52,213 bases of DNA from Kitasatospora phosalacinea (GCF_000717185.1 NZ_JNYE01000053.1:1-52213); one strand, 5' to 3'; shown: positions 32,398-48,001, counted from the first letter of the stretch. Notes: a model not told the origin generated them from the letters alone. Program-made: numbers and translations.

Positions 32398-34227
32398 TTG
32401 ACATTCGCACTTCGGCGGTGGTCGCAGCGCTTCCTCGCCTTGACGGTAAGCCTTCTCTGCACGATGGCGTTCCTCCCGAGCGCTGCCCGGGCGGACAACC
32501 CGATCGTGCAGCACATTTACACCGCCGACCCGGCGCCGCTGGTCTACAACGGCCGGGTCTACCTGTACACCGGGCACGACGAGGACAACTCGACGACTTT
32601 CAGGATGCGCGACTGGCGGGTGTGGTCCTCGTCGGACATGGTGAACTGGACCGATCACGGCTCGCCGATGAGCCTGGCGACCTTCAGCTGGGCCGGCGCG
32701 GACGCCTGGGCGGGACAGGCCGTCTACCGCAACGGCAAGTTCTACTGGTACGTGCCGGTGCGAATGACCAATGGATCGCAAGCCATCGGAGTCGCGGTCT
32801 CGGACAGCCCCACCGGGCCGTTCCGTGACGCGCTCGGCCATCCACTGGTCCAGAACTCCGAAATCGATCCCACCGTCTTCATCGACGACGACGGGCAGGC
32901 CTACCTGTACTACGGGAACCCGAGGCTGTGGTACGTGCGGCTCAACGCCGACATGGTCTCGTACTCCGGCAGCCCGACGCAGATACCGCTGACCACCGCG
33001 GGATTCGGCACCCGCACGGGAGATGCGAACCGGCCCACCCTGTACGAGGAAGGGCCCTGGTTCTACAAGCGAAACGGCCTCTACTACATGGTGTTCGCGG
33101 CGAAATGCTGCTCCGAGTTCATCGCCTACTCCACCTCGCCCGGCCCGACCGGACCCTGGACGTACCGCGGCACCATCATGCCCACGCAAGGCAGCAGCTT
33201 CACCAACCACGTCGGCATCGTCGACTTCAACGGCGGCTCGTACTTCTTCTACCACAACGGCGCTCTGCCGGGCGGCAGTGGCTACACCCGGTCGGTCGCG
33301 GTGGAGAAGTTCAGCTACAACGCCGACGGCACCATCCCGACGATCAACATGACGACGGCGGGGGTGCCGCAGGCCGGCACGCTCAACCCCTACGTCCGCC
33401 AGGAGGCCGAGACCGTCGCGTGGGGCAGCGGCATCGAAACCGAACCCTCCAGCGAGGGCGGAATGAACATCGGCTGGATCGAGAACGGCGATTACACCAA
33501 GGTCAAGGGCGTGGCGTTCGGCACCGGTGCCGGCTCGTTCACCGCCAGGGTGGCCTCGGGCGCCGGCGGCGGCCGGGTCGAGCTGCACCTGGACAGCGCC
33601 ACCGGGCCGACGGTCGGGACCTGCACCGTGCCGGGCACCGGAGGCTGGCAGACCTGGAGCACGGTCTCGTGCCCCGTCACCGGTGCGACCGGGACCCACG
33701 ACCTGTACCTGCGCTTCGCCGGTGGCAGCGGGTACCTGTTCAACGTGAACTGGTGGCAGTTCACCTCCGGCCAGTCCGCCTTCTCGTCGACCGCCGTCGC
33801 CCAGCACAGCGGGTACTGCCTGGACGACCCCGACCTGAGCACCGCCGACGGCACCCAGTACCAGCAGTACACCTGCGGCACCGGTGAGGAACAGCGGTTC
33901 GACTTCAGCCCGGTGCAGGGGGTGGCGGACACCTACTCCCTGGTGAACCACTACAGCGGCAAGTGCCTCGACGTCGGCGGCGCCTCCACCGCCGACGGGG
34001 CGGCGGTCGAGCAGTGGACCTGCCACGGCGGCACGAACCAGCAGTTCACGCTGCGGCAGACCGCCGCCGGCGACTACCAGCTCGTCGCGGTGCACAGCGG
34101 CAAGTGCGTGGACGTCAGCGGGATCTCCACCGCCGTCGGAGCACCGGTCCACCAGTGGACGTGCGACCCCGCCAGTGCCCTGGCCACCAAGAAGAACCAG
34201 GTCTGGCGCCTGACCGGCAAGAACTGA
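32398..34227 (+). CDS. Secreted GH43 arabinan-active glycosidase with CBM6 and ricin-B (CBM13) domains
   Basis: A 609-residue extracellular enzyme. A signal peptide (residues 1-32, ending SAARA) precedes a five-bladed-propeller GH43 domain (~35-320): the three catalytic carboxylates are probably Asp44 (YTADPAPLV), Asp157 (NSEIDPTVF) and Glu217/218 (LYEEGPWFY). A CBM6-like module follows (~325-460, EAETVAWGSGIETEP ... NVNWWQF), then a ricin-B trefoil (~470-606) with QW-type repeats (YCLDDPDLSTADGTQ, KCLDVGGASTADGA, KCVDVSGISTAVGA). It probably releases arabinose or xylose from plant polysaccharides. The start is TTG 32398, with AAAGGG upstream; no better in-frame start exists. A LacI-type palindrome upstream suggests sugar-controlled expression. 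Confidence 0.9.
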   Translation: MTFALRRWSQRFLALTVSLLCTMAFLPSAARADNPIVQHIYTADPAPLVYNGRVYLYTGHDEDNSTTFRMRDWRVWSSSDMVNWTDHGSPMSLATFSWAGADAWAGQAVYRNGKFYWYVPVRMTNGSQAIGVAVSDSPTGPFRDALGHPLVQNSEIDPTVFIDDDGQAYLYYGNPRLWYVRLNADMVSYSGSPTQIPLTTAGFGTRTGDANRPTLYEEGPWFYKRNGLYYMVFAAKCCSEFIAYSTSPGPTGPWTYRGTIMPTQGSSFTNHVGIVDFNGGSYFFYHNGALPGGSGYTRSVAVEKFSYNADGTIPTINMTTAGVPQAGTLNPYVRQEAETVAWGSGIETEPSSEGGMNIGWIENGDYTKVKGVAFGTGAGSFTARVASGAGGGRVELHLDSATGPTVGTCTVPGTGGWQTWSTVSCPVTGATGTHDLYLRFAGGSGYLFNVNWWQFTSGQSAFSSTAVAQHSGYCLDDPDLSTADGTQYQQYTCGTGEEQRFDFSPVQGVADTYSLVNHYSGKCLDVGGASTADGAAVEQWTCHGGTNQQFTLRQTAAGDYQLVAVHSGKCVDVSGISTAVGAPVHQWTCDPASALATKKNQVWRLTGKN

Positions 34228-34233
34228 ACCACC

Positions 34234-34275
34234 ACGGGGCCGGGCCCGGGCCGGCAACTCGGCGCCCGGCCCCGT
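34234..34275 (+). terminator. Terminator of the GH43 gene
   Basis: ACGGGGCCGGGC (34234-34245) pairs with GCCCGGCCCCGT (34264-34275), starting 7 bp after the stop codon. Confidence 0.8.
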
Positions 34276-34291
34276 CCGGAGTCGTCCACCG

Positions 34292-34344
34292 GCTGTTCGA
34301 GTCCGTCCACGGCCCCCTCGGAGGGCGGTCCGGACTCGAACAGC
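34292..34344. repeat. 14-bp inverted repeat with tRNA T-arm-like arms
   Basis: GCTGTTCGAGTCCG (34292-34305) and CGGACTCGAACAGC (34331-34344) are exact complements, 25 bp apart. Each arm contains GTTCGAGTCC, like the T loop of a tRNA. No tRNA is present here. It could be a second terminator, or the trace of an integration site. The rest of 34345-34560 shows no gene. Confidence 0.4.
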
Positions 34345-34560
34345 ACGGCGGACGCACCACGGAGGCGCCGGGGCACGGGCCGGCCGGCGGATCCCGGCCA
34401 TGACCCGCACGATCCGGCACAGCCGCACCACCGGCCGACCCGTCACCCGCTCACTGACCGCCCACGACCACCGGCCGGCTCCGGAACCGCTCCACCACCG
34501 GCGGGGCCGGTCGCCGGGTGCGGTCCCGCTGCGCGGGAGACCTCCCGGTCGTCGTGCGGG

Positions 34561-35672
<1,112 letters not shown>

Positions 35673-35821
35673 GGGAGTCCTCACTCTCGGTCGGCGACCG
35701 CGCAGGGGCAGCAGGGTGGAGCACTGATCGGGAGCGGACGGGTGCGTTCACCGTCCTGAATCGCGTGTCCGCCGGTCGGGCCCGCTCCGCCGGGAGGAGG
35801 CGGAGCGGGCCCACGGTGCGG

Positions 35822-37541
<1,720 letters not shown>

Positions 37542-37881
37542 GCGTGAACGTCCTTGTTTCCTCGGCCGTCGGCCCTGGTCGGGCCCGGCGGAATGGGGCG
37601 GTGCGTTCGAGGGACGAAGCACCGAGTTCCTTGACAGGAAGATGAGTGGGCGTGTTCGGCCCGCGCCGGCTGACGGGCGCGGACCGGAGAGTGGCGAGTG
37701 GTGCGTCGCAGCGACGGGAAGGGCGGATGTCCGGCTGCGGCCCCGCTCGGGCACCGTCGACCCCGGCCGGCGGGGCGGGGTGTCCTACGTCCTGTCCTAC
37801 GACGGAAGGAGCGGCTCGGTTCACCCCGGGAACGGCGGCGTTCCGTCGCAGGCGGCGAACGCCGGTGCGGGGCGGCGACTC

Positions 37882-39030
37882 TCAGTCCGCGGCGGTCAGG
37901 ACTCCGTAGACCCGCCTCAGGTAGTCGTGGGTGCGCTCCGAGCCCAGGAGGCCGTCGCCCAGCCGGTTCATCGTGTACGCGAAGGTGACGCGCCGGTCGA
38001 GGTCCATCACGACGATCGACCCGCCCCGGCCGACCCAGAAGCAGACCCTCCCGCCGGGCAGGTGCGGCATCGTCCGCGCATCGGCCAGCGCGAAGCCCAC
38101 GCCCCAGCGCACGGGAACGCCCAGGAACAGGTCGACTCCGTCGGACTGTACGTCGAGGACCTTGTCGACCGTGTCCGCGGAGAGGAGCCGGCGGCCGTTC
38201 ACCCGGCCGCGCCGTGAGATCACGGAGAGGGCCCGGGCCATGCCCCGTGCGTTGCCGTGCCCGTTGACGGCTCCGAGTTCGGCACGGCGCCACTGCGGGG
38301 TGTCGACGTGCTCGTCCCGGGCGGGGCTGCCGAGCAGCGTCTTCGTGAAAACGCCCTCCGGGTCCAGGCCGGCGGGTGTCCCGGAGAGCGGCGGAGGGGC
38401 CACCAGTTCGGCGATGCGCGGCCAGTCGACCCGCCGCGCACCGATCTGGACGTCGGCCTGGGACGGGTCGGCGATCTCCGCGTCGACGAAGGCGGCCAGG
38501 GTCCGGCCAGTGACCCGCCGGACGAGCTCTCCTATCAGCTGCCCCTGCGTCTGCACGTGGTAGCCCGAGGCGCTGCCCGGCTCCCACCAGGGCGCCTGCG
38601 CGGCCAGCCGGGCGCTCGCGGTGGGCCAGTCGTACAGGTCGTCCACGGTGAAGGGCTGCTCCCAGCCCGGGAGTCCCGCGGTGTGGGCCAGGACGTGCCG
38701 CACCTCGACGTCCTGCTTGCCCTGTGCGGCGAACTCGGGCCAGTAGTGCGCGACCGGGCGGTGAAGGTCCAGTGCGCCCCGGTCGACGAGGACGAGGGCC
38801 GCCAGACTGCTGAGGGTCTTGGTGGTCGACCACAGGTTGACCAGCGTGTCCCGGTGCCACGCGACGGTCCTCGCCGTGTCGGTGTACCCGCCCCACAGGT
38901 CGACCTCCAGCACTCCGTCCACATCGACGGCGATCGATGCCCCCAGTTCCTCGCCGGACTCCAGGTGCGCCGCCAGCGCCGCTCGGACCGGTTCGAACCG
39001 GGCCGTGTTCCTTCCCTCGACCGTGACCAA
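37882..39030 (-). CDS. Beta-lactamase-family serine hydrolase (EstB-like)
   Basis: A 382-residue class C-like serine hydrolase. SxxK is STTK (Ser68-Lys71, in LWSTTKTLSSLAALVL); the catalytic Tyr157 lies in SGYHVQTQGQLIG; the third motif is probably WVGRGGS. No signal peptide is apparent, so this is more likely a cytosolic esterase (EstB/family VIII) than a secreted beta-lactamase. The start is TTG 39030, preceded by GAGGAAG; no in-frame ATG or GTG gives the conserved N-terminus. The sigma-factor gene lies 110 bp upstream in the same direction and could drive it. Confidence 0.88.
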   Translation of the reverse strand: MVTVEGRNTARFEPVRAALAAHLESGEELGASIAVDVDGVLEVDLWGGYTDTARTVAWHRDTLVNLWSTTKTLSSLAALVLVDRGALDLHRPVAHYWPEFAAQGKQDVEVRHVLAHTAGLPGWEQPFTVDDLYDWPTASARLAAQAPWWEPGSASGYHVQTQGQLIGELVRRVTGRTLAAFVDAEIADPSQADVQIGARRVDWPRIAELVAPPPLSGTPAGLDPEGVFTKTLLGSPARDEHVDTPQWRRAELGAVNGHGNARGMARALSVISRRGRVNGRRLLSADTVDKVLDVQSDGVDLFLGVPVRWGVGFALADARTMPHLPGGRVCFWVGRGGSIVVMDLDRRVTFAYTMNRLGDGLLGSERTHDYLRRVYGVLTAAD

Positions 39031-39140
39031 GACACTTCCTCACTCGTGACGACGACCGTTCCCTCACACCACGGCGGGGACTTGACACCGGTTCACACCG
39101 CGCCGCGAACGGACGACGCCGCGCCGCGGGCGCCGCCCGA

Positions 39141-39725
39141 CTACGACGACCCTCGAATTCCCTGCTTCTCCAGTGCTCTGCGCAACGCCCGCACGGCGTA
39201 GAAAGCACGGCTCTTGACGGTGCCCGGCGGTATCCCGAGGTGCTCGGCGGCCTGGTTGACGCTGTACTCCAGGGAGTACATGAGACGGATGACGGTCTGC
39301 TGTTGCTCGTTCAGCTCGCCCAGGGCCTGCAACACCACGTGGGAGTCGATCGTGGAATCCGTGCTGTCGCAGGAGGCATCCAGCTTCTCGACGGGCACGA
39401 GTTCCAACGGCCTCGTCCGGCGAGCCCGGTGATGGTCGATGACGAGGTTCCTGACCACGGTGAACAACCACGGCCTGAGGCGTTCGTTGCCGCCGCCCAG
39501 GGACCCGGCGTGCTTCCAGGCACGGGCGGCGGTCTCCTGGAGGATGTCCTCGCCCTTGTGCCAGTCGCCGTCCAACAGGCGCGTGGCGTAGCGGACGAGC
39601 AGCGGGCCGTACCGGTCGTAGATGTCCCTGGTGAAGGCGTCGCAGTCCAGGTCGGGTGCGGGGTTCCGGGCATCCGACCGGGCCGGGGCGGGGTCAGTGG
39701 TTTCGGGTTCCGTGAGCCCGTTCAT
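39141..39725 (-). CDS. ECF-type RNA polymerase sigma factor
   Basis: A 194-residue sigma-70-family protein. Region 2 spans ~32-100 (RYGPLLVRYATRLLDGDW, ILQETAARAWKHAG, RPWLFTVVRNLVIDHHRA). Region 4 spans ~130-190 with the HTH SVNQAAEHLGIPPGTVKSR. ATG 39725 (MNGLTEPETT) is the last sensible start; upstream in-frame sequence overlaps the next region and lacks homology. No anti-sigma factor (zinc-finger or otherwise) is encoded next to it, so control is unclear. Flanking hydrolases and Dps make this a likely stress or detoxification regulon. Overlapping promoter motifs could not be identified. Confidence 0.9.
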   Translation of the reverse strand: MNGLTEPETTDPAPARSDARNPAPDLDCDAFTRDIYDRYGPLLVRYATRLLDGDWHKGEDILQETAARAWKHAGSLGGGNERLRPWLFTVVRNLVIDHHRARRTRPLELVPVEKLDASCDSTDSTIDSHVVLQALGELNEQQQTVIRLMYSLEYSVNQAAEHLGIPPGTVKSRAFYAVRALRRALEKQGIRGSS

Positions 39726-39825
39726 GAGAGGCGCCCCATCCTGTTCGAGTCTTCCGTGGTGTGCTCGGTCGCAGGTGCGCGGAACAGCCGCACACGTGCT
39801 TCCTGCGAGGGGGAACGCCGGCTTC

Positions 39826-43510
<3,685 letters not shown>

Positions 43511-44404
43511 GTCCCACTCCGTTTCTCCGTGCCGTCCCCGCCACCCGAGGGCTCCGTGCCCGCGCGGGACCGGGCGACCCGGCGGAATGCCACTGGCAGG
43601 CGACCCGGAGGCCGAGTCGAGGCCGTCGGCACCATGGTATGCAGGCGCGCTCACCGCGCCGCCGCCGGGATGCACCGGAGCCAGGGCGTGCCCGCCGTTC
43701 GGAGAACGGCCGCCGCCGAGGAGGAGAAGCCAGGTCAAAGGGGTCGCCCCCCACGACGTCCCCCGGCGTCCGGAGGACGTCGTCACCCACCGGGCGGGCA
43801 GCGCCGTGGGCCAGTGCGTCCTTCCTGGCATCGAATGCAGCACCGCGCACAGCCCCTCCCGCCGGTGGCCGTGCGGCGTCTCCGGGGCTCAGGCTCCCCT
43901 GCCGGGGCCGCCGGAAGACCACGGACCCGTGCGTCCACCGGCGGCCTGTTCGAGACCGGGCCGGGGCTGGACGCCCTCGCCGAACGCATGCGGTTCCGCA
44001 AGACCTTCGTCCCACCCGACCTCGCCGTGCCGTCCGCCTACGTACCCGCGCTGCGGTTGACGGCGCAGACGCTTCCCGGCCGCTCGACGGAGCTGGTCAT
44101 GCGAGGCCGGGACGGACCCGAACCCAGTGAACCGATTCCGGACCCGGTCCCACGGCGGCACGGCACCTCTCGTGGTCGTCAGAAGCGGAGGGCGAGGCCA
44201 CCGGACTGCAGAGCTCGACCAGCAGGACGTCCCGACGCCCGCCCGAGGGAGTGGCAGCGCCGGTAGAAGATCGAACCTACTGAGTCGGCAGCCGCGAGCG
44301 ATGGCTACTGGGAGTAGCGATATGGCGTGCTGCCCAGTGCGGTCAAGGGCGGGCAGGCGTCACCGCGAGCCCCAGAGGTACTGCAGCCGACCCCTCTCTA
44401 CGCG
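43511..44404. other. About 0.9 kb without recognisable gene
   Basis: No frame on either strand gives a product I recognise. A plus-strand piece near 43945-44110 (LFETGPGLDALAERMRFRK, VPSAYVPALRLTAQTLP) has protein-like composition and might be gene debris. The stretch includes the promoter of the LAL regulator at its left end. A T-arm-like sequence near 44261-44284 is too imperfect to call a tRNA. Confidence 0.45.
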
Positions 44405-44405
44405 T

Positions 44406-44439
44406 TTCCGCAGGTCAAGACCCTGCCTGACCTGCGGAA
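44406..44439 (-). terminator. Distal hairpin after glnA
   Basis: TTCCGCAGGTCA (44406-44417) pairs with TGACCTGCGGAA (44428-44439) over a 10-nt loop. It follows another hairpin with the same CGCAGGT word, making a tandem terminator. Confidence 0.7.
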
Positions 44440-44453
44440 GCGGCGAGAGACCA

Positions 44454-44471
44454 ACCTGCGTTCCCGCAGGT
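44454..44471 (-). terminator. Proximal hairpin after glnA
   Basis: ACCTGCG (44454-44460) pairs with CGCAGGT (44465-44471) over the tetraloop TTCC, 11 bp past the glnA stop codon. Confidence 0.65.
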
Positions 44472-44482
44472 CAGCGGAGGTC

Positions 44483-45895
44483 CTACAGGTCGTAGTACAG
44501 CTCGAACTCGTGCGGGTGCGGCCGCAGCGCGATCGGGGCGATCTCGTGGGTGCGCTTGTAGTCGATCCAGGTCTCGATCAGGTCGGTGGTGAAGACGCCG
44601 CCCGCGAGGAGGTACTCGTGGTCGGCCTCCAGGGCGTCGAGGACGGCGCCGAGGGAGGCGGGGACCTGGGGGACGGCGGCGTGCTCGTCGGGGGCCAGTT
44701 CGTAGAGGTCCTTGTCGACGGGCTCCAGCGGTTCGATCTTGTTCTTGATGCCGTCGAGGCCGGCCATCAGCATGGCGGAGAAGGCCAGGTACGGGTTGGA
44801 GGCCGGGTCGGGGGCGCGGAACTCGATGCGCTTGGCCTTGGCGTTGGAGCCGGTGATCGGGATGCGGATCGCGGCGGAGCGGTTGCGCTGGGAGTAGACC
44901 AGGTTGACCGGGGCCTCGAAGCCGGGGACGAGGCGGTGGTACGAGTTGACCGAGGGGTTGGTGAAGGCGAGCAGCGAGGGGGCGTGCTTGAGGATGCCGC
45001 CGATGTAGTAGCGGGCGGTGTCGGAGAGGCCCGCGTAGCCCTGCTCGTCGTAGAAGAGCGGCGAGCCGCCGGTCCACAGCGACTGGTGGACGTGCATGCC
45101 GGAGCCGTTGTCGCCGAAGATCGGCTTGGGCATGAAGGTGGCGGTCTTGCCCGCCCGCCAGGCGACGTTCTTGATGATGTACTTGAACAGCATCAGGTCG
45201 TCGGCGGCGTGCAGCAGGGTGTTGAACTTGTAGTTGATCTCGGCCTGTCCGGCGGTGCCGACCTCGTGGTGCTGGCGCTCGACCTCCAGCCCGGCCTTGG
45301 CGAGTTCGAGGGACATCTCGGCGCGCAGGTCGGCGAAGTGGTCGACCGGCGGGACGGGGAAGTAGCCGCCCTTGTACTTGACCTTGTAGCCGCGCACGTC
45401 GCCCTCGGCGGAGCCGCTGTTCCAGGCGCCGGCCACCGAGTCGATGTGGTAGTAGGAGGCGTTGGCGGAGGTCTCGAAGCGCACCGAGTCGAAGACGTAG
45501 AACTCGGCCTCGGGCCCGAAGTAGGCGGTCTCGGCGATGCCGGAGGAGGCCAGGTACGCCTCGGCCTTGCGGGCGACGTTGCGCGGGTCGCGGCTGTACG
45601 CCTCGCCGGTGATCGGGTCCTGGATGAAGAAGTTGATGTTGAGGTGCTTCTCGGTGCGGAACGGGTCCAGCCGGGCGGTGGCGAGGTCGGGCACCAGGGC
45701 CATGTCGGACTCGTGGATGGCCTGGAAGCCGCGGATCGAGGAGCCGTCGAACATCAGGGTCTCGGACGGGTCGAAGGTGGCGGCCGGGACCGAGAAGTGC
45801 TGCAGCACGCCCGGCAGGTCGCAGAACCGGACGTCGACGAACTTGACGTCGTTGTCCGCGATGTACTGCTTCACCTCGTCGGCGTTGGTGAACAT
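44483..45895 (-). CDS. glnA: Glutamine synthetase type I
   Basis: A 470-residue GSI-type enzyme that condenses glutamate and ammonia to glutamine with ATP. Signatures include [25 protein letters not shown] (metal ligands), [28 protein letters not shown] (ATP site) and [11 protein letters not shown]. The adenylylation tyrosine is kept (Tyr398 in [10 protein letters not shown]), so it is GSI-beta and regulated by GlnE-type adenylyltransferase as well as by transcription. GGAGGAG precedes the ATG. A GlnR box lies ~90-125 bp upstream and two hairpins follow the stop. The RDD gene is divergent. This is the primary assimilatory GS by architecture and context. Confidence 0.98.
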   Translation of the reverse strand: MFTNADEVKQYIADNDVKFVDVRFCDLPGVLQHFSVPAATFDPSETLMFDGSSIRGFQAIHESDMALVPDLATARLDPFRTEKHLNINFFIQDPITGEAYSRDPRNVARKAEAYLASSGIAETAYFGPEAEFYVFDSVRFETSANASYYHIDSVAGAWNSGSAEGDVRGYKVKYKGGYFPVPPVDHFADLRAEMSLELAKAGLEVERQHHEVGTAGQAEINYKFNTLLHAADDLMLFKYIIKNVAWRAGKTATFMPKPIFGDNGSGMHVHQSLWTGGSPLFYDEQGYAGLSDTARYYIGGILKHAPSLLAFTNPSVNSYHRLVPGFEAPVNLVYSQRNRSAAIRIPITGSNAKAKRIEFRAPDPASNPYLAFSAMLMAGLDGIKNKIEPLEPVDKDLYELAPDEHAAVPQVPASLGAVLDALEADHEYLLAGGVFTTDLIETWIDYKRTHEIAPIALRPHPHEFELYYDL

Positions 45896-45982
45896 CCGTA
45901 CTCCTCCTCGGCGTGCACGGTCTGAGTCTCCGTCGGGGGCGACTGGAGCCCCGGTGCAGGGGGCTCACGATAGGAACGGCCC

Positions 45983-46020
45983 GTTTCCGGCTCGTGACTC
46001 GCTTGTTTCCCACATGTTAA
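45983..46020 (-). promoter_or_regulatory. GlnR box upstream of glnA
   Basis: Read on the minus strand, four half-sites are evenly spaced: TTAAC, six bases, GAAAC, six bases, GTCAC, six bases, GAAAC. This fits the actinobacterial GlnR pattern gTnAc-n6-GaAAc, duplicated. It lies 88 bp upstream of the glnA start. GlnR is the global nitrogen regulator of Streptomyces and would activate glnA in nitrogen limitation. Confidence 0.88.
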
Positions 46021-46217
46021 CCAGGTCACTGGAACGGCTGGCAAAGCAGGATGCTTCCGGGCAAAATCCCTGCCCCGCTACGCCGCTGGCCATTCAGAGG
46101 TCTAGACCATTCGTGGCAGTCGGCCGAACCGGGTTCACCCCGGCGGGGAGGCCCCCCGGCGTGCCGCCGCCCGGGGGCGCCACCGGCCCCGGCCGTAAGC
46201 CCGGTTAGGGTGGATTC

Positions 46218-46685
46218 GTGGACACCAGAGAAGCACTCGGATCGTGGATCGACGGCCCGAAGGCGGCCGCCGAGAAGATGGGCGCCGACTTCGGCTACCG
46301 CGGCGAGCGCCTCGGCCTCCCGCAGACCGGTCCCGGCTCGATGGCCGGCCCCGGCCGCCGGATCGGCGCGCTGTTCGTCGACGGCTGGCTGGTCAGCCTG
46401 GTCGCGTACGGCCTGCTCGCCCGGGGGGAGCAGAGCTCCGCCAACCTGTGGACCACCCCGCTGTTCTACGCGGTGACGGTGCTCTTCCTGGCCACCACCG
46501 GCACCACCATCGGCAAGCGCCTGTTCGGCCTGCGGGTGGTCCGGCTGGACGGCACCCGCGCCACCATCCCGCAGGTGCTGCTGCGCACCCTGCTGCTCTG
46601 CCTGGTCATCCCGGCCGCGGTCTGGGACCGCGACGCCCGCGGCCTGCACGACAAGGCCGTCGGCACCGTCGAGGTCCGGATCTAG
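46218..46685 (+). CDS. RDD-family membrane protein
   Basis: A 155-residue small membrane protein. After a polar N-terminus, PGRRIGALFVDGWLVSLVAY gives the R-D signature of the RDD family in helix 1. A second helix (PLFYAVTVLFLATTG) leads into TTIGKRLFGLRVVRLDG, and a last hydrophobic part ends with WDRDARGLHDKAVGT, another RDD landmark. The function is unknown; some RDD proteins affect ion or solute exchange. The start is GTG 46218. It is divergent from glnA across a 322-bp region carrying the GlnR box. A tandem repeat array and a shared terminator follow. Confidence 0.9.
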   Translation: MDTREALGSWIDGPKAAAEKMGADFGYRGERLGLPQTGPGSMAGPGRRIGALFVDGWLVSLVAYGLLARGEQSSANLWTTPLFYAVTVLFLATTGTTIGKRLFGLRVVRLDGTRATIPQVLLRTLLLCLVIPAAVWDRDARGLHDKAVGTVEVRI

Positions 46686-46714
46686 GCATCGACCCCGGCG
46701 CCACCGCCGAGCCC

Positions 46715-46770
46715 GGAACGCCGAACGGCTGCCGGAACGCCGAACGGCCGCCGGAACGTCGAACGGCCCC
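46715..46770 (+). repeat. 19-bp tandem repeats after the RDD gene
   Basis: Three copies of GGAACGCCGAACGGCTGCC with minor changes (46715-46733, 46734-46752, 46753-46770). The array starts shortly after the RDD stop codon and runs into the terminator stem. Confidence 0.8.
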
Positions 46771-46804
46771 GCTCGTCGAGGAGGAACCTCGCGGGCGGGG
46801 CCGT
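46763..46804. terminator. Bidirectional terminator between RDD and DUF4191 genes
   Basis: ACGGCCCCGC (46763-46772) pairs with GCGGGGCCGT (46795-46804) between two convergent genes. Confidence 0.75.
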
Positions 46805-46830
46805 GGTGTGGGAACGGGGGGAGTCGCGCC

Positions 46831-47517
46831 TCAGCGCGCGCCGCCCTTGGGCATCCGGGCGCCCTTCGGCATCGGGCCCTTGGGGATCGGCGCCTTGGAG
46901 AGCAGGTCGCCGAGCGCGCGCAGCCGGTCGTTGGTCTCGGTGACCTGGGCGGCGCTGATCGACCGGGGCAGGCGCATCAGGTGGATCTGCAGCTTCTTGA
47001 GCGGGATCTCGCCCTCGCCGTTGCCGACCACGATGTCGTGCACCGGGATGTCGCCGACGACCCGGGACATCTTCTTCTTCTCGGACGCCAGCAGCGGCCG
47101 CACCCGGTTCGGGTTGCCCTCGCCGATCAGCGCGATGCCGGCCCGGCCGACCGCTCGGTAGACCGCGTCCTGGTTGCGGGTGACCGCGACCGGGGTCTGG
47201 TTCGAGCTCCAGCCGCGCCGGATGTTGCCCAGCACCGCCGCGACCGCGCCCGGCTGGCCCTCCATCTGCCCGAACGCGGCCCGCTCGGCCCGGCGGCCGA
47301 ACACGATCGCGACCGCCAGCACCGCCACCACGAAACCGAGGATGCCCAGGTAGATCGGGTGGTCCAGTGCGAAGCCGATGGCGAGGAACACGCCGAAGGT
47401 CAGCAGGCCGACGCCGGCGATGATCAGGCCGATCTTGGTGTCGACCTGCTTGGTCATAACGTATGCCTGGCGGATCTGTGCGAGCCGCCCAGGGGTATCG
47501 GATTTTTGCCTCGCCAT
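46831..47517 (-). CDS. DUF4191 family membrane protein
   Basis: A 228-residue protein conserved in actinobacteria. Two adjacent hydrophobic helices (KIGLIIAGVGLLTFGVFLAI and YLGILGFVVAVLAVAIVF, ~30-70) form a membrane hairpin, followed by a soluble domain with RRAERAAFGQMEGQPGA and WSSNQTPVAVTRNQDAVYRA. The C-terminus is a Pro/Lys/Gly-rich tail (PIPKGPMPKGARMPKGG). The function is unknown. Its constant position beside lipA/lipB and glnA is the main clue. ATG 47517 (MARQKSD) was chosen, with ATG 47526 as alternative; no clear Shine-Dalgarno is seen. Confidence 0.88.
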   Translation of the reverse strand: MARQKSDTPGRLAQIRQAYVMTKQVDTKIGLIIAGVGLLTFGVFLAIGFALDHPIYLGILGFVVAVLAVAIVFGRRAERAAFGQMEGQPGAVAAVLGNIRRGWSSNQTPVAVTRNQDAVYRAVGRAGIALIGEGNPNRVRPLLASEKKKMSRVVGDIPVHDIVVGNGEGEIPLKKLQIHLMRLPRSISAAQVTETNDRLRALGDLLSKAPIPKGPMPKGARMPKGGAR

Positions 47518-47671
47518 ACCGCTCATGGTACGTGGCGGCACAGGTGATCTTCCAAGGCGGTGCCGGTTCGTGACCCTCGGCTTTCCCCGACGGCGCCCGC
47601 TCCGGACCCCGGGCCGGGTCCGAGCCGGGTCCCGGCCCGGCCCCATCGCGCCCCCGGCCGCCGCCGGGCCC

Positions 47672-47824
47672 TCAGGCGCTGTGCTCGAACGCCCGTACGG
47701 CCTGCTCGCGTTCGCCCGCCAGCCGCCGGTTCTCGCACACCGCCGCCCACGCGTTGCGGCGCGCGCCGCGGATCAACAGCACCTGCTCGGCCCGCCGCAG
47801 CGCGGTACGGATTCCGGTACGCAT
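47672..47824 (-). CDS. Small hypothetical protein (50 aa)
   Basis: A short basic peptide starting MRTGIRTALRRAEQ and ending VRAFEHSA. GAGGAG is well placed before ATG 47824, and codon bias looks coding. Between lipA and the DUF4191 gene other Streptomyces genomes also carry a small ORF, which supports it. I know no function. Confidence 0.6.
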   Translation of the reverse strand: MRTGIRTALRRAEQVLLIRGARRNAWAAVCENRRLAGEREQAVRAFEHSA

Positions 47825-48001
47825 CAACACCCACTCCTCGACCCGGGTACCGCTCCAGCGTCCCGGACGCCCGTTACCGTACGGTGACCCGGCCGTCAAT
47901 GCCACGTGAAACGTCGGCCGCTAGCCCGTACGGCCCCCGGACGCGCCGGAGGGGCGGGCCCGCGCAGGGCCCGCCCCTCGACCCCGTCAGGGCGTGCGGC
48001 C

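Noticed and set aside
31069..34446. A 1125-codon minus-strand frame opposite the GH43 gene
   Set aside because: Shadow frame; the plus strand carries GH43, CBM6 and ricin-B motifs with a signal peptide.
37542..37881. Open frames in the 340-bp gap before the exported hydrolase gene
   Set aside because: All are extensions of neighbouring genes or shadows, with no ribosome site and no recognisable protein.
44261..44284. Possible tRNA 3' end (minus strand GTAGGTTCGATC)
   Set aside because: The T stem does not pair properly, and no matching acceptor, D or anticodon stem can be found around it.
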